NCBI GenBank assembly: GCA_014155875.1
Contig: JACEFZ010011392.1
Span: forward strand, 1-64,000
DNA: 64,000 nucleotides
Direction of reading: 5' to 3'
From: Cepaea nemoralis
Taxonomy: Eukaryota > Mollusca > Gastropoda > Stylommatophora > Helicidae
Of the stretch, positions 1-12,483 are shown piece by piece (position 1 is the first letter of the stretch; each line of letters begins with the position of its first letter). A model generated the notes under the pieces. That model did no database searches, was not told the origin of the DNA, and saw only the letters and a list, made by a program, of their open reading frames with translations. The position numbers were made by a program, and so were the translations under genes.

Positions 1-1045
1 AAAAAAAATCCAAAAAAAAAAAATTTGAAAAAAAAAAACCAAAAAAAAAAGAGGCTAGGGGCACTGTAAGCTACGGCTCCCCAAAAGGTACATATAAAGT
101 TTAGGTTGTTCGGTAATAGAATGTAATAAAAAAGGGTTTTGAAAAATAATAATGGGGTGGGCCTAAAAAAACAGCTTGACAATTTTTAAACCTGGGTTCC
201 GCGATTGGCACCAGGGGTTTTCCGCCGAAAAAACTGAAAGCCTAAATGAAACTTTTTTTCTGCCCATCGGGTTTATTAAAAAAGTGAACGACACTTGGAT
301 CGCCGCACAGAGTTCCTTGAGCAACGTAAACATTTGCGTAAGGATCTGCTCAAGCAAAAAGGTTGAAAAACATTGGCCTAGAGACCAGCTCCATTAACAG
401 CTTGATCGGGGATTTCTTCTGAGCTGGGGATAATATTTTCGTAATAACACGGGGTCTCTATGGCATTTTAATGCTATGTTATGCTACTTTATTACCTCTA
501 TTCACACTTGTAGTTCACTTAGCTATCAATGCCAAACAAAGAAATCCTTGGTATATACCTATAAAATGGATGACTGGCAAAAAGAAGTAAATATTTCTGG
601 AGCATCGGACATGTGTTGACATCCGGACGCATCTGGGGGTGGAAAGATGCGCGCGCGCGCAAGTGTGTTTGTGTGTATGTGTTGTCATGAAAACCGTGGT
701 AAAGTCAAAGCGTAGGCGGCGCTACCACGAGCCAGGGAAGTACTTGGGATGGCGCGAAATAAGCAAACATTACAATAAACAAGAAAATCTAGATACAATA
801 CTTTATCATTGAAAATAGTAATTTTAAGACACATAGCAGCCGCGAGGTCTCCGCACGTGTGAAGATCTATTATTCTAAACATAGTGTTTACATTTAAATT
901 GTATCACAACGTCTTGTGTTCCATACGTTATATCAAGCAAGTTCGAGTACCGTCGGCGGGCCGGATGCGGGCCAGATCCGGACCTCGGGCCGTAGTTTCG
1001 TGACCCCTGATCTAGACTAACAACTCAAAGATAACAATACTTGGT
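1..1045. other. Unassigned AT-rich DNA with possible hAT remnants
   Basis: The first 50 bases are A-rich low-complexity sequence. No convincing gene is seen. A short (GC)n stretch lies near 648-660. Around 985-1008 the sequence GTTTCGTGACCCCTG resembles the right end of hAT elements, and near 190-215 there is hAT-end-like text (CCTGGGTTCCGCG), but no matching pair of ends with a target-site duplication was found. Treat as degraded repeat. Confidence 0.4.
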
Positions 1046-1826
1046 GTTAATCTACCACAAGGCAGTAAAATATAGAGACCAATCTAGCACGAGACAGTAA
1101 AATATAGGCATCAATCTACCATGAGACAGTAAAATGTAGGGATCAATCTAGCACAACACAGTAAACTATAGGCATCAATCTATCACAAGACAGTAAAATA
1201 TAGGCAACCATCTAGCACAAGACAGTAAACTATAGACATCAATCTAGAACAAGACAGTAAACTATAGGCATCAATCTAGCACAAGACAGTAAAATATAGG
1301 CATAAATCTAGCACAAGACGGTAAACTATAGGCATCAATCTAGCACAAGACGGTAAAATATAGGCATCAATCTAGCACAAAGACGATAAAATATAGTCAT
1401 CAATCTAGCACAAGACAGTAACATATAGGCATCAATCTGGCACAAGACAGTAACATATAGGCATCAGTCTAGCACAAGACAGTAAATTATAGACATTAAT
1501 CTAGCACACGCCAGTAAAATATAGGCATCAATCTAGCACAAGACAGTAAACTATAGTCATCAATCTAGCACAAGATAGTAAAATATAGGCATCAATCTAG
1601 CACAAGACAGTAATATGTAGGGATCAGTTTAACACAAGACAGTAAAATATAGGCATCACTCTAGCACAAGACATGTAAAATGTAGTGATCTATCTAGCAC
1701 AAGACAGTAAAATGTAGGGATCTATCCAGCGCAAGACAGTAACATGTAGGGATCTATCTAGCACAAGGAAGTAAAATGTAGGGATCTATCTAGCACAAGA
1801 CAGTAAAATTAGGGATCAATCTGAGG
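1046..1826. repeat. 32-bp minisatellite, about 24 copies
   Basis: Head-to-tail copies of a 32-bp unit built around CTAGCACAAGACAGTAAA and TATAGGCATCAAT. Copies differ by point changes (TAGGCATC versus TAGGGATC), with the TAGGGATC type concentrated at the right end, so the array has two sub-domains. No coding potential. Confidence 0.95.
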
Positions 1827-1938
1827 CAACCGACGAACTCCGAGATCAATTTTTCGCGGAAAACAATCGGCGAAAACCGAAGGCACCGAAAACCGAGGTT
1901 GTACTGCATTTAATTGACCTGAGTGCGTGTCTCTCTGA

Positions 1939-2012
1939 CTCTCTCTCTCTCTTCTTCTTCTTCTTCTTCTTCTTCTTCTTCTTCTTCTTCTTCTTCTTCT
2001 TCTTCTTCTTCT

Positions 2013-2047
<35 letters not shown>

Positions 2048-2152
2048 TTCTCTTCTTCTTCTTCTTCTTCTTCTTCTTCTTCTTCTTCTTCTTCTTCTTC
2101 TTCTTCTTCTTCTTCTTCTTCTTCTTCTTCTTCTTCTTCTTCTTCTTCTTCT
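1939..2152. repeat. (CT)n/(CTT)n microsatellite abutting LINE 3' end
   Basis: About 14 bases of (CT)n followed by roughly 200 bases of nearly pure (CTT)n, one of the longest triplet tracts in the window. It lies directly against the 3' end of the minus-strand I-like LINE, so on that strand it reads as a (GAA)n tail. The all-Ser/Leu reading frame across it is an artefact. Confidence 0.9.
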
Positions 2153-2229
2153 TTCGTTCGCTTGAAATATGTCTATAACTGCAATGCTGTCTCTTGTATG
2201 AATTTAACTGTCTTTTTCAGCGGTCCATA

Positions 2230-3392
2230 GAGTTTACCTTCCACTGTCGTCTCTCTAGGCCAGAAGGTTTACCTAGATATGTTATATTTTGGGCAGTCTT
2301 GGAGTATGTGCTCTGCTGTCTGCGACGCCAACCCACATGTGCACATGGCTGTTTCACCAATCTTGAATTTTGTTGCGTAATCTATTGTGTCCTGTTCTGA
2401 GCGCATAATAATGACTTATTCTGGTTTGTCCATAACGTGGTAGTAATCTTGAACAGGTTTTGGTGGCTTTCTGACTGATTTGATCATTCTTTTCTTTTGG
2501 TGGTATGTAATGGGCACATCAGGCTGTTCTTCTTTGGCTCCTTCCTTAGCCAATTGATCAGCTCTGTCGTTTCCGGGTATCCACAGTGGGATGGTATCCA
2601 CTGTATGGTGACCATATGCTGACTGCTAAGTTCAGAAAGTAGTGTCCTTAATACTGGCAATTTCCCAGACAGGAGCGCCTCGAGTACTGATTTTGCATCT
2701 GTCAATAGCACCACAGGTTGTGTACCATTGCTGGTATTTAGTAATTTCTCTGTTGCTATCTTGATTGCCTTCAATTTCAGCATCATAGTTTTGGCAGTAC
2801 TTTCCTGTCGGTATTCTGGCTGTGTTCCTAGTATTATTTGGGTATTCTATGTACACTCCCGCTCCTCCATTTGGAATAGCATTTTGTGCTGACCCATCTG
2901 TGTAGATTCGAATCCAGAGGTCCTGTGGATATTCTTCACCAAGGAAGCTGAGAGTGGCTGTTCTGCGCTGCACACTGTTCTGTTCTTCCTTGTCAAATAT
3001 TCCTCTCACTTTTGTCTGGATTTGTAGCGATAGTCTATGTTCATCTTTCCATGGAGTTCGCTCTAGAATAGTTGTTAGGGGGATACCAACTGTGGGCAGA
3101 TCGGTGGTTTCTCTGCAGAGTCGTTTGGCCTGGTGGATAAAACTACTTCTTTTCAACCGTCCCCATAGCTCTGTTTTCAAATCTTTTCTTCATAGGATTG
3201 CCTGGCAAGCTGAGGGACTTTTCTGCTGGTATTAGCGTTTCCGTATTTCTGCGCTCTCTCAGAGCTTGTGTCCTTCCCCATCTTCTCCATTTCCACTATA
3301 GGGGTTGATCTCATCCCTCCTGTGGTGACTCTAAGTGCTAATTTTGCACCTTGTCCAGCTCTTGTAGTGTGGTTTTTGATGCCGAACACCAT
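2230..3392 (-). pseudogene. LINE RNase H domain and C-terminal zinc knuckle
   Basis: After the RT thumb (LRVTTGGMRSTPIVEM) the minus strand reads an RNase H fold in several frames: first aspartate in WIRIYTDGSAQN (about 2900), glutamate helix LKAIKIATEKL, second aspartate in VVLLTDAKSVLEAL, then IQWIPSHCG and the last aspartate in GNDRADQLAKEGA. The four acidic positions are all present. A downstream cysteine pattern (CTCG then HILQDCP) matches the terminal knuckle common after RNase H in I-group LINEs. Frameshifts at about 2600 and 2780. Confidence 0.9.
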
Positions 3393-4448
3393 GCAGTTGA
3401 CCCATATTCCAGGTGTGGTCGTATGCTCTGTTGATAAGCTTTGCTAATTATTTTCCCACTGGCTCCCCATGTGGTTCCACTTAGCTTTCTCAGGATAGCT
3501 ATTTTCCTTCTGACATTTGCTATTGCTTTGTTGATGTGCTTTCTCCATGTCAGCCTGCCATCAAATGTTACTCCAAGGTATGTTGGTTCTTTATCTTCTT
3601 TTAGGGGTGTTCCATTTATCTGGATGATCCCTGCCTTTTGTTTTGGAGAGAGGGTAAATAGGGTGGTGCTGCACTTGTCAGTGTTTATGCTGACACACTG
3701 TCTATTTGCCCATGCAACAAATTTGTCTACAGCTCTTTGTAGCAATTTGGTGGCCACTGATGCATGTTCATTTGTGCTCCATATAACTAGGTCATCGGCG
3801 TACATTGCCGCTTTAATTCCATCCGGTAGATTAGCAACAAGATCATTGATGAAGATTAGAAAAAGTGTGGGGGACACCATGACGCAGTAGTACTTTCTTG
3901 CTCTTGAGTCCGTGTACCTGTACTCGGGCTCTTCTGTTGTGCAAGTATGCTTTCACCCATTTGTACATTCTTCCATTGACTTTGCAGTTTCTCAGTTTCT
4001 TCATCAAACCTTCTTTCCAGACTTTGTCAAAGGCTTTCTTCAGATCTATCCATGCAGCAAGCACCAGCTTCTTCTCTTGGAATGCATCCTCAATTTCTTG
4101 AGAGAGGTAGGTTGTCTGATCTTCCGTAGAGTAGCACTGCCTAAAGCCAGCCTGCTGTGGCACAAGGATGTTTTTACTTTCAGTGTACCACTGCAGTCTG
4201 TGATTGATGATGCGCTCCAGTGTTTTGCAGAGACAGCTGATGAAGCTAATTGGTCTGTAGCTAGAGGCAATGGAAATATCTTTCCCTGATTTTAAGAGGG
4301 GTATCATGATTGCTTCTCTCCAGGCTTGTGGAACACTGCTTAAGGTCCAACTGTTATTGAAGTTCTGCAACAGCTTTGCTTTGGCGTCTGTTCCTAGGTT
4401 CCTGATCATTTCATTGGAGATACCATCAGCTCCTGGTGACTTTCTCAT
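3338..4448 (-). pseudogene. LINE reverse transcriptase domain
   Basis: Two overlapping minus-strand frames, 3843-4448 and 3338-3880. The first holds RT motifs KSPGADGISNEMI, IPLLKSGK, SYRPISF, QAGFR and WIDLKKAFDKV. The second holds SPTLFLIFINDL and the catalytic box MYADDLVIWS, then TYLGVTFDGRLTW and the thumb-like HLEYGSTAW. The frame change falls around 3850-3890, where the usual QGxxxSP motif is damaged. The linker region upstream (4669-4994) is recognisable as lysine-rich LINE sequence (KLWKLIKQLND). Copies RNA into DNA in the living element; this copy cannot be active. Confidence 0.93.
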
Positions 4449-5114
4449 TTTCAGTTTTGATATGGCTAGCTTCAGTTCGCTGATTGTGATGGATGCCTCC
4501 AGAACCTCAGTGTACTATTTCCTTCTGTCCTGTATGTTGCCGTTTCTCTCGAATCTCTTGTTTCTCTGGACTAATTTTGATATTGTTATCTTGTGCGAAT
4601 GAGTCCGCAAAATAGTCAGCTGCTTGCTTTCTTGTTAAGATGTTTCCATCTTTATGTAGTGCAATTTTTCAGTTTCTCCCTGTGCCCTCATCGTTAAGTT
4701 GTTTTATTAACTTCCACAATTTCCTTGTGTCTCTTTCAAAGTTCAGAGACTCCGTTTTCTCCTGCCAGCTTTTCCGTCTAGCCTGCAGCTTCGCCCTTTG
4801 AAATTTGGCTTTTGCATGCTGGAATTTATTGTGGTGCTCTTGGCTGGGTGTGGCCTCTGCTTGCTTTCTACACACTTCCACATCATTATGCAACTGTTCC
4901 AGTTCACTACTCCAGCAGGGTTTGTATTGTTTACGGGCTTCTCTTGGTACTGTTTATCGCGCTGCCTGTAGTATGCATTTCCCAAACTCTTCAACTACTT
5001 TATTGATGTCTTTCTAAGTGTTCAGGTTTCTAACCAGTATGCTGGTGCGATTCTTTTACATTGCCCAGTCTGCTTTCTTGTAGTTCCACCTCGAGAGGGT
5101 GCTGCTTTCACCTA

Positions 5115-5462
5115 CAAGCTCATTTTATACGGTTAGAAAGACTGGCCGATGGTCACTGCCACGATGTTGTTTCCCAACAATTCGTGTAATGTTCCACTGC
5201 AGGTCTGGAGTGTGCCATGATCTCGAGTAGAAAGTATGTGGGTCGGACGGCTTGTTAACCAAGATGAATCTATTCTCATCCTGCCAGTCTTCCGGTCTCT
5301 CTCCTCTCTGGTCCATGTGATCATAGCCCCAACTCTGCGAGTGGCTGTTGAAATCACCACACACAATCATTTTTTCTGTTAATGGTAGTGTTTCCAGTGC
5401 CTGTGGGTGGTCACTTGGACAGTAGTAATTGATCAGATGTAGGTCTGTATAGCCTGTCTTAA
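5115..5462 (-). pseudogene. LINE endonuclease domain, C-terminal half
   Basis: Continuation of the endonuclease after the SINE insertion: LKTGYTDLHLINYYCPSDHP, then the catalytic motif GDFNSHSQSWGY and the C-terminal SDHRPVFLTV, where the SDH motif carries the catalytic histidine. Both halves together give a normal-length APE domain of about 230 residues. One frame is open over 81 codons here, so this part is the less decayed half. Confidence 0.88.
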
Positions 5463-5474
5463 GTTTAAGTGTCT

Positions 5475-5808
5475 TGCTTGCATGCTAGTGTTCGTTGGCT
5501 TGAGCTTCAACGCAAAGTCCTGTATGTCGGATGAAGGCATCCTGTTGTCCAACATCAGTGTGATGTCATACAGGACCTGAGGTCTGCGTGAGTATCCATT
5601 GTCCCATGTCTGGCTGTTTGGTGTGCAGACTGGTGGTTCCTCGCCGTACAGGCAGACACTCTCCGACTTTGGAGGAATCGCCGATCCTACTGACTTTAGC
5701 CAGGACCCCGAAGGGACCTGTTGCCCAGGACGCTCGACGAGGACGCGTCAATAGGTCTTGGCCAGTATATAACCCGGCCCTGGTGCCTTGGAAACACCTC
5801 TGCGTCCC
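5475..5808 (-). mobile_element. 334-bp SINE-like element (family F), full length
   Basis: Inserted into the LINE endonuclease and flanked by a perfect 12-bp duplication GTTTAAGTGTCT (5463-5474 and 5809-5820). On the minus strand it begins GGGACGCAGAGGTGTTTCC and ends in a short GCAA-type tail. A second copy at 21087-21893 (plus) starts with the same bases next to its own TSD, so this is the true 5' end. No ORF and no clear tRNA, 7SL or 5S head is seen. The TSD length indicates LINE-mediated insertion. Confidence 0.85.
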
Positions 5809-5820
5809 GTTTAAGTGTCT

Positions 5821-6255
5821 GATACTCAGCCGCTTCCATGTAAACTTCGATTTGAGAAGCAGTGATGTTATATTTTTTTTTACAAGAGTAAGTATCCCAC
5901 CTTTTCGCATGTCCTTTCGGTCAGATCGGTAACACTGGTAGCCTCTGATTTTGAAGGCTATATTGTCGTTGAGGTTAGTTTCTTGCAAGCAACATATGCT
6001 TACTTTTTCTTGGTCCAGGATGTTTTCTAATTCTATTTTTTTGTTGCTGACTCCCTCCGCATTCCAGTGCATTATTTTAAGTCTTTGTTTAGTATGGCCA
6101 GCCGTTCTATTCTCATGTCCCCTTGCTCCACAGGACATCTGAGAAGGACCTCCAGTAGTTGGGGTTGGACCCTTTCGAGACATAGGGCCCGGCACTGCAC
6201 CTGCCTGAGGGTCCAAAGCAGGGCGAGCACCATGACATTTAGCAGTAGTCGACAT
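5821..6255 (-). pseudogene. LINE endonuclease domain, N-terminal half
   Basis: Minus-strand reading contains the start of an APE-like endonuclease: LKIMHWNAEGVSNKK followed by the metal-binding segment CCLQETNLN, then GYQCYRSDR. In LINEs this domain nicks target DNA to prime reverse transcription. The upstream residues (MSRKGPTPTTGGPSQ) look like a low-complexity linker. The frame is lost after about residue 130 (SKFTWKR); another frame continues as MEAAEYQTLK and runs into the SINE insertion. The downstream half of the domain resumes at 5462. Confidence 0.85.
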
Positions 6256-6626
6256 ATTCCATTTTGCCTAATTGCGAGGCATCCTGATTTTGGTTGTGCG
6301 CCTCCTGCCTGGTTGCCTCCGTCTTCAGCACCTTTCCTTTGCTAGAGCAGACTGTGGTCTCACTCGAGGTTAGATGTGTACGCGCGCACACACGTGTCTG
6401 CGCATGCATGTACGTGCATACACATCTAGAGCATACTGGTTATTTTCCGGTGCCAGATACTCGCCGTCGCCCCTTCTCCTGTTAGTAGAAACAGTTCCGC
6501 CACGTGAAGGCCATGATTTGGACTTTTGCTACATAGGTTATGTATTCACGAGCCATTGGGGTATTTAAGCAATGTTGGGTGCTCACCCCAACACTGCACC
6601 CCGGCTACATACAGCAACATTTGGAA

Positions 6627-7428
<802 letters not shown>

Positions 7429-7454
7429 TGTGTGTATTTATATATACATCATTT

Positions 7455-7868
7455 CAGGTGTTGGTTTTGTTCATGCAGAAGGTTGCAGTTGTCGATCTTA
7501 TTCAAGCAGAAGGTTGCAGTTGTCGATCCTGTTCATGCAAAGGGTTGCAGTTGTCGATCTTGTTCATGCAAAAGGTTGCAGTTTTCGATCTAGCGTTTCG
7601 ATCTTGTTCATGTTGCAGTTGTCGATCTAGCGTTTCGATCTTGTTCATGCAGAAGGTTGCAGTTGTCGATCTTATTCAAGCAGAAGGTTGCAGTTGTCGA
7701 TCTTGTTCATGCAAAAGGTTGCAGTTGTCGATCTTGTTCATGCAAAAGGTTGCAGTTTTCGATGTAGCGTTTCGATCTTGTTCATGTTGCAGTAGTCGAT
7801 CTTATTTATGCAGAAGGTTACAGTTGTCGATCTTATTGATGTAGATAGTTGCAGTTGTCGTTCTAGTG
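7455..7868. repeat. 31-bp minisatellite, about 13 copies
   Basis: Unit built on GGTTGCAGTTGTCGATCTT plus TTCATGCAGAA. Consecutive GGTTGCAG starts at 7481, 7512 and 7543 give a period of exactly 31. Some units carry an inserted TAGCGTTTCGATC block, creating a longer compound variant repeated near 7590-7640 and 7765-7800. Confidence 0.93.
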
Positions 7869-7875
7869 TAGTCGT

Positions 7876-8160
7876 TCTCATTATACCCACACACACAACT
7901 CTCATTATACCCACACCAACAACTCTCATTATACCCACACCAACTCTCATTATACCCACACTAACAACTCTCATTATGTCCACACCAAAAACTCTCATTA
8001 TGTCCTCACCAACAACTCTCATTATACCCACACCAACAACTCTCATTATACCCATACCAACAACTTTCATTATACCCACACCAACAACTCTCATTATTCC
8101 CACACCAACAACTCACATTAACCCTCACCATCAACTCTCATTATACACACAACATTAATG
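7876..8160. repeat. 24-bp minisatellite, about 12 copies
   Basis: Head-to-tail copies of AACAACTCTCATTATACCC plus ACACC. It starts within a few bases of the end of the preceding 31-bp array although the two units are unrelated. Confidence 0.93.
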
Positions 8161-8620
8161 CCGAGTATCCATATCACATATTCTATACAACATTCCAGAA
8201 GTAGGAAAATATTCAACACTCAAGTAGTAGGAAAATATACAACACTCCAGTAGTAAGAAAATATACAACACTAACTATGTTGTTGTACTGACGATACAAC
8301 ATAGCGGGGCCAGAAGTGAAGGTATGCTCACTTGAGACTCAACACATCTCTCAGTTAGACAGACCCAGCTAAGAGTATGTTAAAAGACGTTAACATTATC
8401 AGCGAGTTTATCTTGTTACAGTTAACAGACTGCCGATAAGAGCGTACAACCAAACCAGATCTGGATATGAAGCCAAGGTAAGACCAAGACAACGGTGAAT
8501 AGACGACATCAGAAGTACTGTAAACAAAGATATGAATCAAGTTGAGCAACACATCTGGCCTTTAAATGCAAGCTCAGGCTTAGCGCAAGTGTGGGGTTGG
8601 GAAATGGGCAACCGTTTATC
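8161..8620. other. Unassigned interval
   Basis: A short tandem of about 28 bp, three copies (AGTAGGAAAATATACAACACT), occupies 8200-8272. The rest (to 8620) shows no gene, element end or tandem structure that I can recognise. Confidence 0.5.
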
Positions 8621-8621
8621 T

Positions 8622-9840
8622 GCGACTAGACAATAGACAGTTGACAAATAGTTGATAGACAGGCTCTGAGTGAGACACTAGACAGTTGGCAGACAGGTGA
8701 TAGACAGACTCTGAGTGAGACACTAGACAGTTGACAGACAGTTGATAGACAGGCTCTGAGTGAGACACTAGACAGTTGACAGACAGGCTCTGAGTGAGAC
8801 ACCTAGACAGTTGACATACGGTTGACAGACAGGCTCTGAGTGAGACACTGGACAGTTGACATACGGTTGACAGACAGGCTCTGAGTGAGACACTAGACAG
8901 TTGGCAGACAGGTGATAGACAGACTCTGAGCGAGACACTAGACAGTTGGCAGACAGGTGATAGACAGACTCTGAGTGAGACACTAGACAGTTGACAGACG
9001 GTTGACAGACAGTTGATAGACAGGCTCTGAGTGAGACACTAGACAGTTGGCAGACAGGTGATAGACAGGCTCTGAGTGAGACACTAGACAGTTGACAGAC
9101 AGTTGACAGACAGGCTCAGAGTGAGACACTAGACAGTTGACATACGGTTGACAGACAGGCTCTGAGTGAGACACTGGACAGTTGACATACGGTTGACAGA
9201 CAGGCTCTGAGTGAGACACTAGACAGTTGACCGACAGTTGACTGACAGGCTCTGAGTGAGACACTAGACAGTTGACATACGGTTGACAGACAGGCTCTGA
9301 GTGAGACACTGGACAGTTGACATACGGTTGATAGACAGGCTCTGAGTGAGACACTGGACAGTTGACATACGGTTGACAGACAGGCTCTGAGTGAGACACT
9401 AGCCAGTTGACATACGGTTGACAGACAGGCTCTGAGTGAGACGCTAGCCAGTTGACATACGGTTGACAGACAGGCTCTGAGTGAGACACTGGACAGTTGA
9501 CATACGGTTGACAGACAGGCTCTGAGTGAGACACTGGATAGTTGACATACGGTTGACAGACAGGCTCTGAGTGAGACACTGGACAGTTGACATACGGTTG
9601 ACAGACAGGCTCTGAGTGAGACACTAGCCAGTTGACATACGGTTGACAGACAGGCTCTGAGTGAAACACTGGATAGTTGACATACGGTTGACAGACAGGC
9701 TCTGAGTGAGACACTAGACAGTTGACATACGGTTGACAGGCAGGCTCTGAGTGAAACACTGGATAGTTGACATACGGTTGACAGCACAGGCTCTGAGTGA
9801 GACACTAGACAGTTGACATACGGTTGACAGACAGGCTGTG
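8622..9840. repeat. 45-bp minisatellite, about 27 copies
   Basis: Unit of 45 bp containing CAGTTGACATACGGTTGACA and GACAGGCTCTGAGTGAGACA. The left part (8622-9110) has shorter and mixed units; the right part (9115-9840) is homogeneous. Because 45 is a multiple of 3 and one register lacks stops, the minus strand shows 15-residue repeat frames (PVSHSEPVCQPYVNC) of up to 258 codons. I regard these as non-coding. Confidence 0.95.
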
Positions 9841-9925
9841 AAATACTCTTGGCGACCTATTCCCCTATGTTTTTTTTTGCTTCTTTTCAACAGTCGTGTA
9901 TCGTAGCGTGTTTATGACTGTCAGA

Positions 9926-9969
9926 CGAAGAAGAAGAAGAAGAAGAAGAAGAAGAAGAAGAAGAAGAAG

Positions 9970-10001
<32 letters not shown>

Positions 10002-10011
10002 GGAGGAGGAG

Positions 10012-10044
<33 letters not shown>
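9926..10044. repeat. (GAA)n then (GGA)n microsatellite
   Basis: About 73 bases of (GAA)n followed by about 40 bases of (GGA)n. The upstream sequence ends GACTGTCAGAC, so this could be another retroelement tail, but no element body was recognised. Confidence 0.9.
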
Positions 10045-10274
10045 TTGAACAACAACAATGAAACAATAATATAGTTAGGTTGGCTGGTTTGTTTGTTGTG
10101 ACTGGCCTGAAAGATTGCATTTTGACGCTATTTCCGATGCATTGGGTGGTTAGAATTTGCAGATGAAGGTTTTCTACAGAATGGGGCAGTCCACCTGAAG
10201 CCCTTCTCCTTGATCTCCCACGATATGTATGGTAGATTACAGCGTGAATGTTCTTTGCTTCCCCGTAGAGTCCC

Positions 10275-11285
10275 AGTAATCAATCAATCAATCATGTGCC
10301 ATGCCGGAAAGCGTGGGCGGTCATGACTCGCCATTTCACTCGATCACCAGAGTCGTGGATCAGCTTAGTGTTTCTGTCTCGTCCATGCCATATGGCCAAG
10401 CCATCCAGATATTTTCCTCTCGGTCTTCCTCTTGGTCTGTTCCCCTCGATCTTGCCAGTTGTCACTAAGTTTTCCAGTCCATTTCTTCTCATAACTTGTC
10501 CAAAAAATGTTGACTGTCTACGTCTAATTTCTCTAATCAGTCTACGATTTTCATTTGTCTCCTGTAGTACTTGGTCATTGGTTTTTCTATCTGTCCATGG
10601 TATTATTTGCATTTTCCTCAGAAACCACATTTCTGCAGCCATCAGATGTTTTTCAGCTTGACTGCACATTGTCCAAGTTTCACATCCATACAAAAGAACA
10701 GGCTCTATGTATCCCCGCAACACTCTCTTTCTCGTTTCAATTGACATCTTTTTATTGGTCAGAATATTTTTCATCTTGCTAAAGGCTACCTTCGCCATGG
10801 CGATTCTTGTTCTAATCTCTTCAAGGCATCTCCCATCAGATGTTATGATTGTTCCGAGATAATTGTACCGATTCACTTGTTGAAGAAAGTTCCCATTTAC
10901 TTGTATATTACATTGTGGTACTTCGTTCTTCCTAGTGACGACCATAACCTGGTTCTTCTTACAATTTAATTCCAACCCCAGCTGCTCACTGTGGACAACA
11001 ACCGCGTCTACTAATTGTTGCAGATCCTGTGCATTGTCTTCAATCAATACTGTATCATCTGCATATCTAATGTTATTGATGTTTCGTCCTCCAATGCTGA
11101 TTCCATTTATATCTTCTACATTTCTGAAAATATTTTCACTATATAGGGAAAAAAGATCTGGAGACATTACACATCCCTGCCTAACACCTCTATTAATTGG
11201 CTGATGCTGTCCCACTTCATTATCAATCCTTATGGCAGCTTGTTGTATATGTTTTTTATAAGTCTAATGTCTTTCTCATCAATTA
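10275..11285 (-). pseudogene. RTE-like reverse transcriptase fragment (R1 family)
   Basis: The largest intact coding piece of an RTE-like LINE in the window: 307 codons (10292-11215). It carries RT motifs GVRQGCVMSPDLFSLY, the catalytic box IRYADDTVLIE, GLELNCKKNQVMVV, YLGTIITSDGRC, and the conserved C-terminal segments LLYGCETWTM and RPRGRPRGKYLDGLAIW, ending HAFRHGT with a stop next to a short (GATT)n tail. A frameshift near 11250 precedes it (KDIRLIKNIYN in another frame), and the element stops by about 11285, so endonuclease and N-terminal RT are missing through 5' truncation. At least eight shorter pieces of the same or close families occur downstream. Confidence 0.92.
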
Positions 11286-11367
11286 TAAGTAAATAATGTA
11301 AATAAGTCCCAGTAAATAATGTTACTGGCCGTTTCTGGAAAAATATTCAGCAGGATCATTCTGAGGG

Positions 11368-12238
11368 AAATTAGGAGATGCCACTGACGAAGGACTAAGG
11401 GATGATTCTGATAAAGAAATAAGGGATGCCATTGACGAAGAACTAAGACATGCCACTGATAAAGAACTAAGAGATGCCACTGATAAAGAACTAAGTGATG
11501 CAGCTGATAAAGAACTAAGGGATGCCACTGGTAAAGAACTAAGAGACTGATGAAGAACTAAGAGATGCCACTGATAAAGAATTAAGAGATGCCACTAATA
11601 AAGAGCTAATACATGCCACTTACAAAGAACTAAGAGGTGCCAATGACAATGTACAATCTGACGCCACTGACAAAGAACTAAGGGATGCCACTGGAAAAGA
11701 ACTAAACGAATGCCACTGACAAAGAACTAAAAGATGCCACTGACAAAGAACTAAGGGGTGCCACTGACAAAAAACTGAAATATGCCACCGACAAAGAACT
11801 AAGGGATGCCACTGGAAAAGAACTAAAAGATGTCACTGACAAAGAACTAAGAGATGCCACTGATAAAGTACTAAGAGATGCCACTGATAAAGAACTAAGA
11901 GATGCCACTGATAAAGTACTAAGAGATGCCACTGATAAAGAACTAAGAGATGCCACTGATAAAGAACTAAGTGATGCAACCGACAAAGAAGTAAGGGATG
12001 CCAGTGACAAAGAACTAAGGGATGTCATTGACTAAGAACTAAGAGATGCCACTGATAAAGAACTAAGGGATGCCAATGACAAAGAACTAAGGGATGCCAT
12101 TGACTAAGAACTAAGAGATGCCACTGAGAAAGAACTAAGTGATGCAACTGATAAAGAACTAAGGGATGTCACCGATAAAGAATTAAGAGATGCTACTGAT
12201 GAAGAATTAATAGATGCCACTGATTAAGAACTAAGAGA
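11368..12238. repeat. 24-bp minisatellite, about 36 copies
   Basis: Unit AAAGAACTAAGAGATGCCAC plus TGAT, period 24. Variants include GACAAAG, GGGATGCC and an ATGTCATTGACT type. Minus-strand frames read as eight-residue repeats (SLSSLSVA) and are not genes. Confidence 0.95.
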
Positions 12239-12483
12239 CTCTCTCTTTTCTGGCTGTTGAAGATGACATTGAGCAGAGATCACAAACTCTCTGAGACTAT
12301 AGCCAATAGCAAGTATTGTCAGACATGCAATTCAATGTACTCTTGTGTACAAGCTGCTCATTGGTCTAGACTTCTCTGTGGCATTGCCCTTTTGTCCCAA
12401 ACACCAAATCAGACACAAGATAAATAAAGCACATTGGTCACATTAATTAGGTTTAACAATTATTAGAAAAAAAGACATATATA
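12239..12483. other. Unassigned interval
   Basis: About 245 bases with no recognisable coding, tandem or element-end signal. Confidence 0.5.

Larger units (their letters stand above)
2153..6370 (-). mobile_element. Degenerate I/jockey-superfamily LINE (EN-RT-RNase H)
   Basis: A minus-strand non-LTR retrotransposon relic. Order on the minus strand: APE-type endonuclease, linker, reverse transcriptase, RNase H, then a cysteine/histidine C-terminal knuckle (CTCG, then HILQDCP, near 2290-2350) and a (GAA)n tail. The reading frame changes several times (for example near 3850-3890, 3180, and 2780), so it is inactive. A 334-bp SINE-like element is inserted in the endonuclease at 5475-5808. No gag-like ORF1 is recognisable upstream, so the 5' part is missing or decayed. 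Endonuclease plus RNase H fits the I group (I, Nimb, Ingi types). The precise clade is not resolved. Confidence 0.9.

Noticed and set aside
985..1008. hAT right end (GTTTCGTGACCCCTG)
   Set aside because: No matching left end with an 8-bp duplication was found; a candidate near 211 lacks a TSD match.
8983..9805. 258- and 229-codon minus-strand frames with 15-residue repeats
   Set aside because: Two different registers are open over the same 45-bp minisatellite, which is expected from a repeat whose length is divisible by three.
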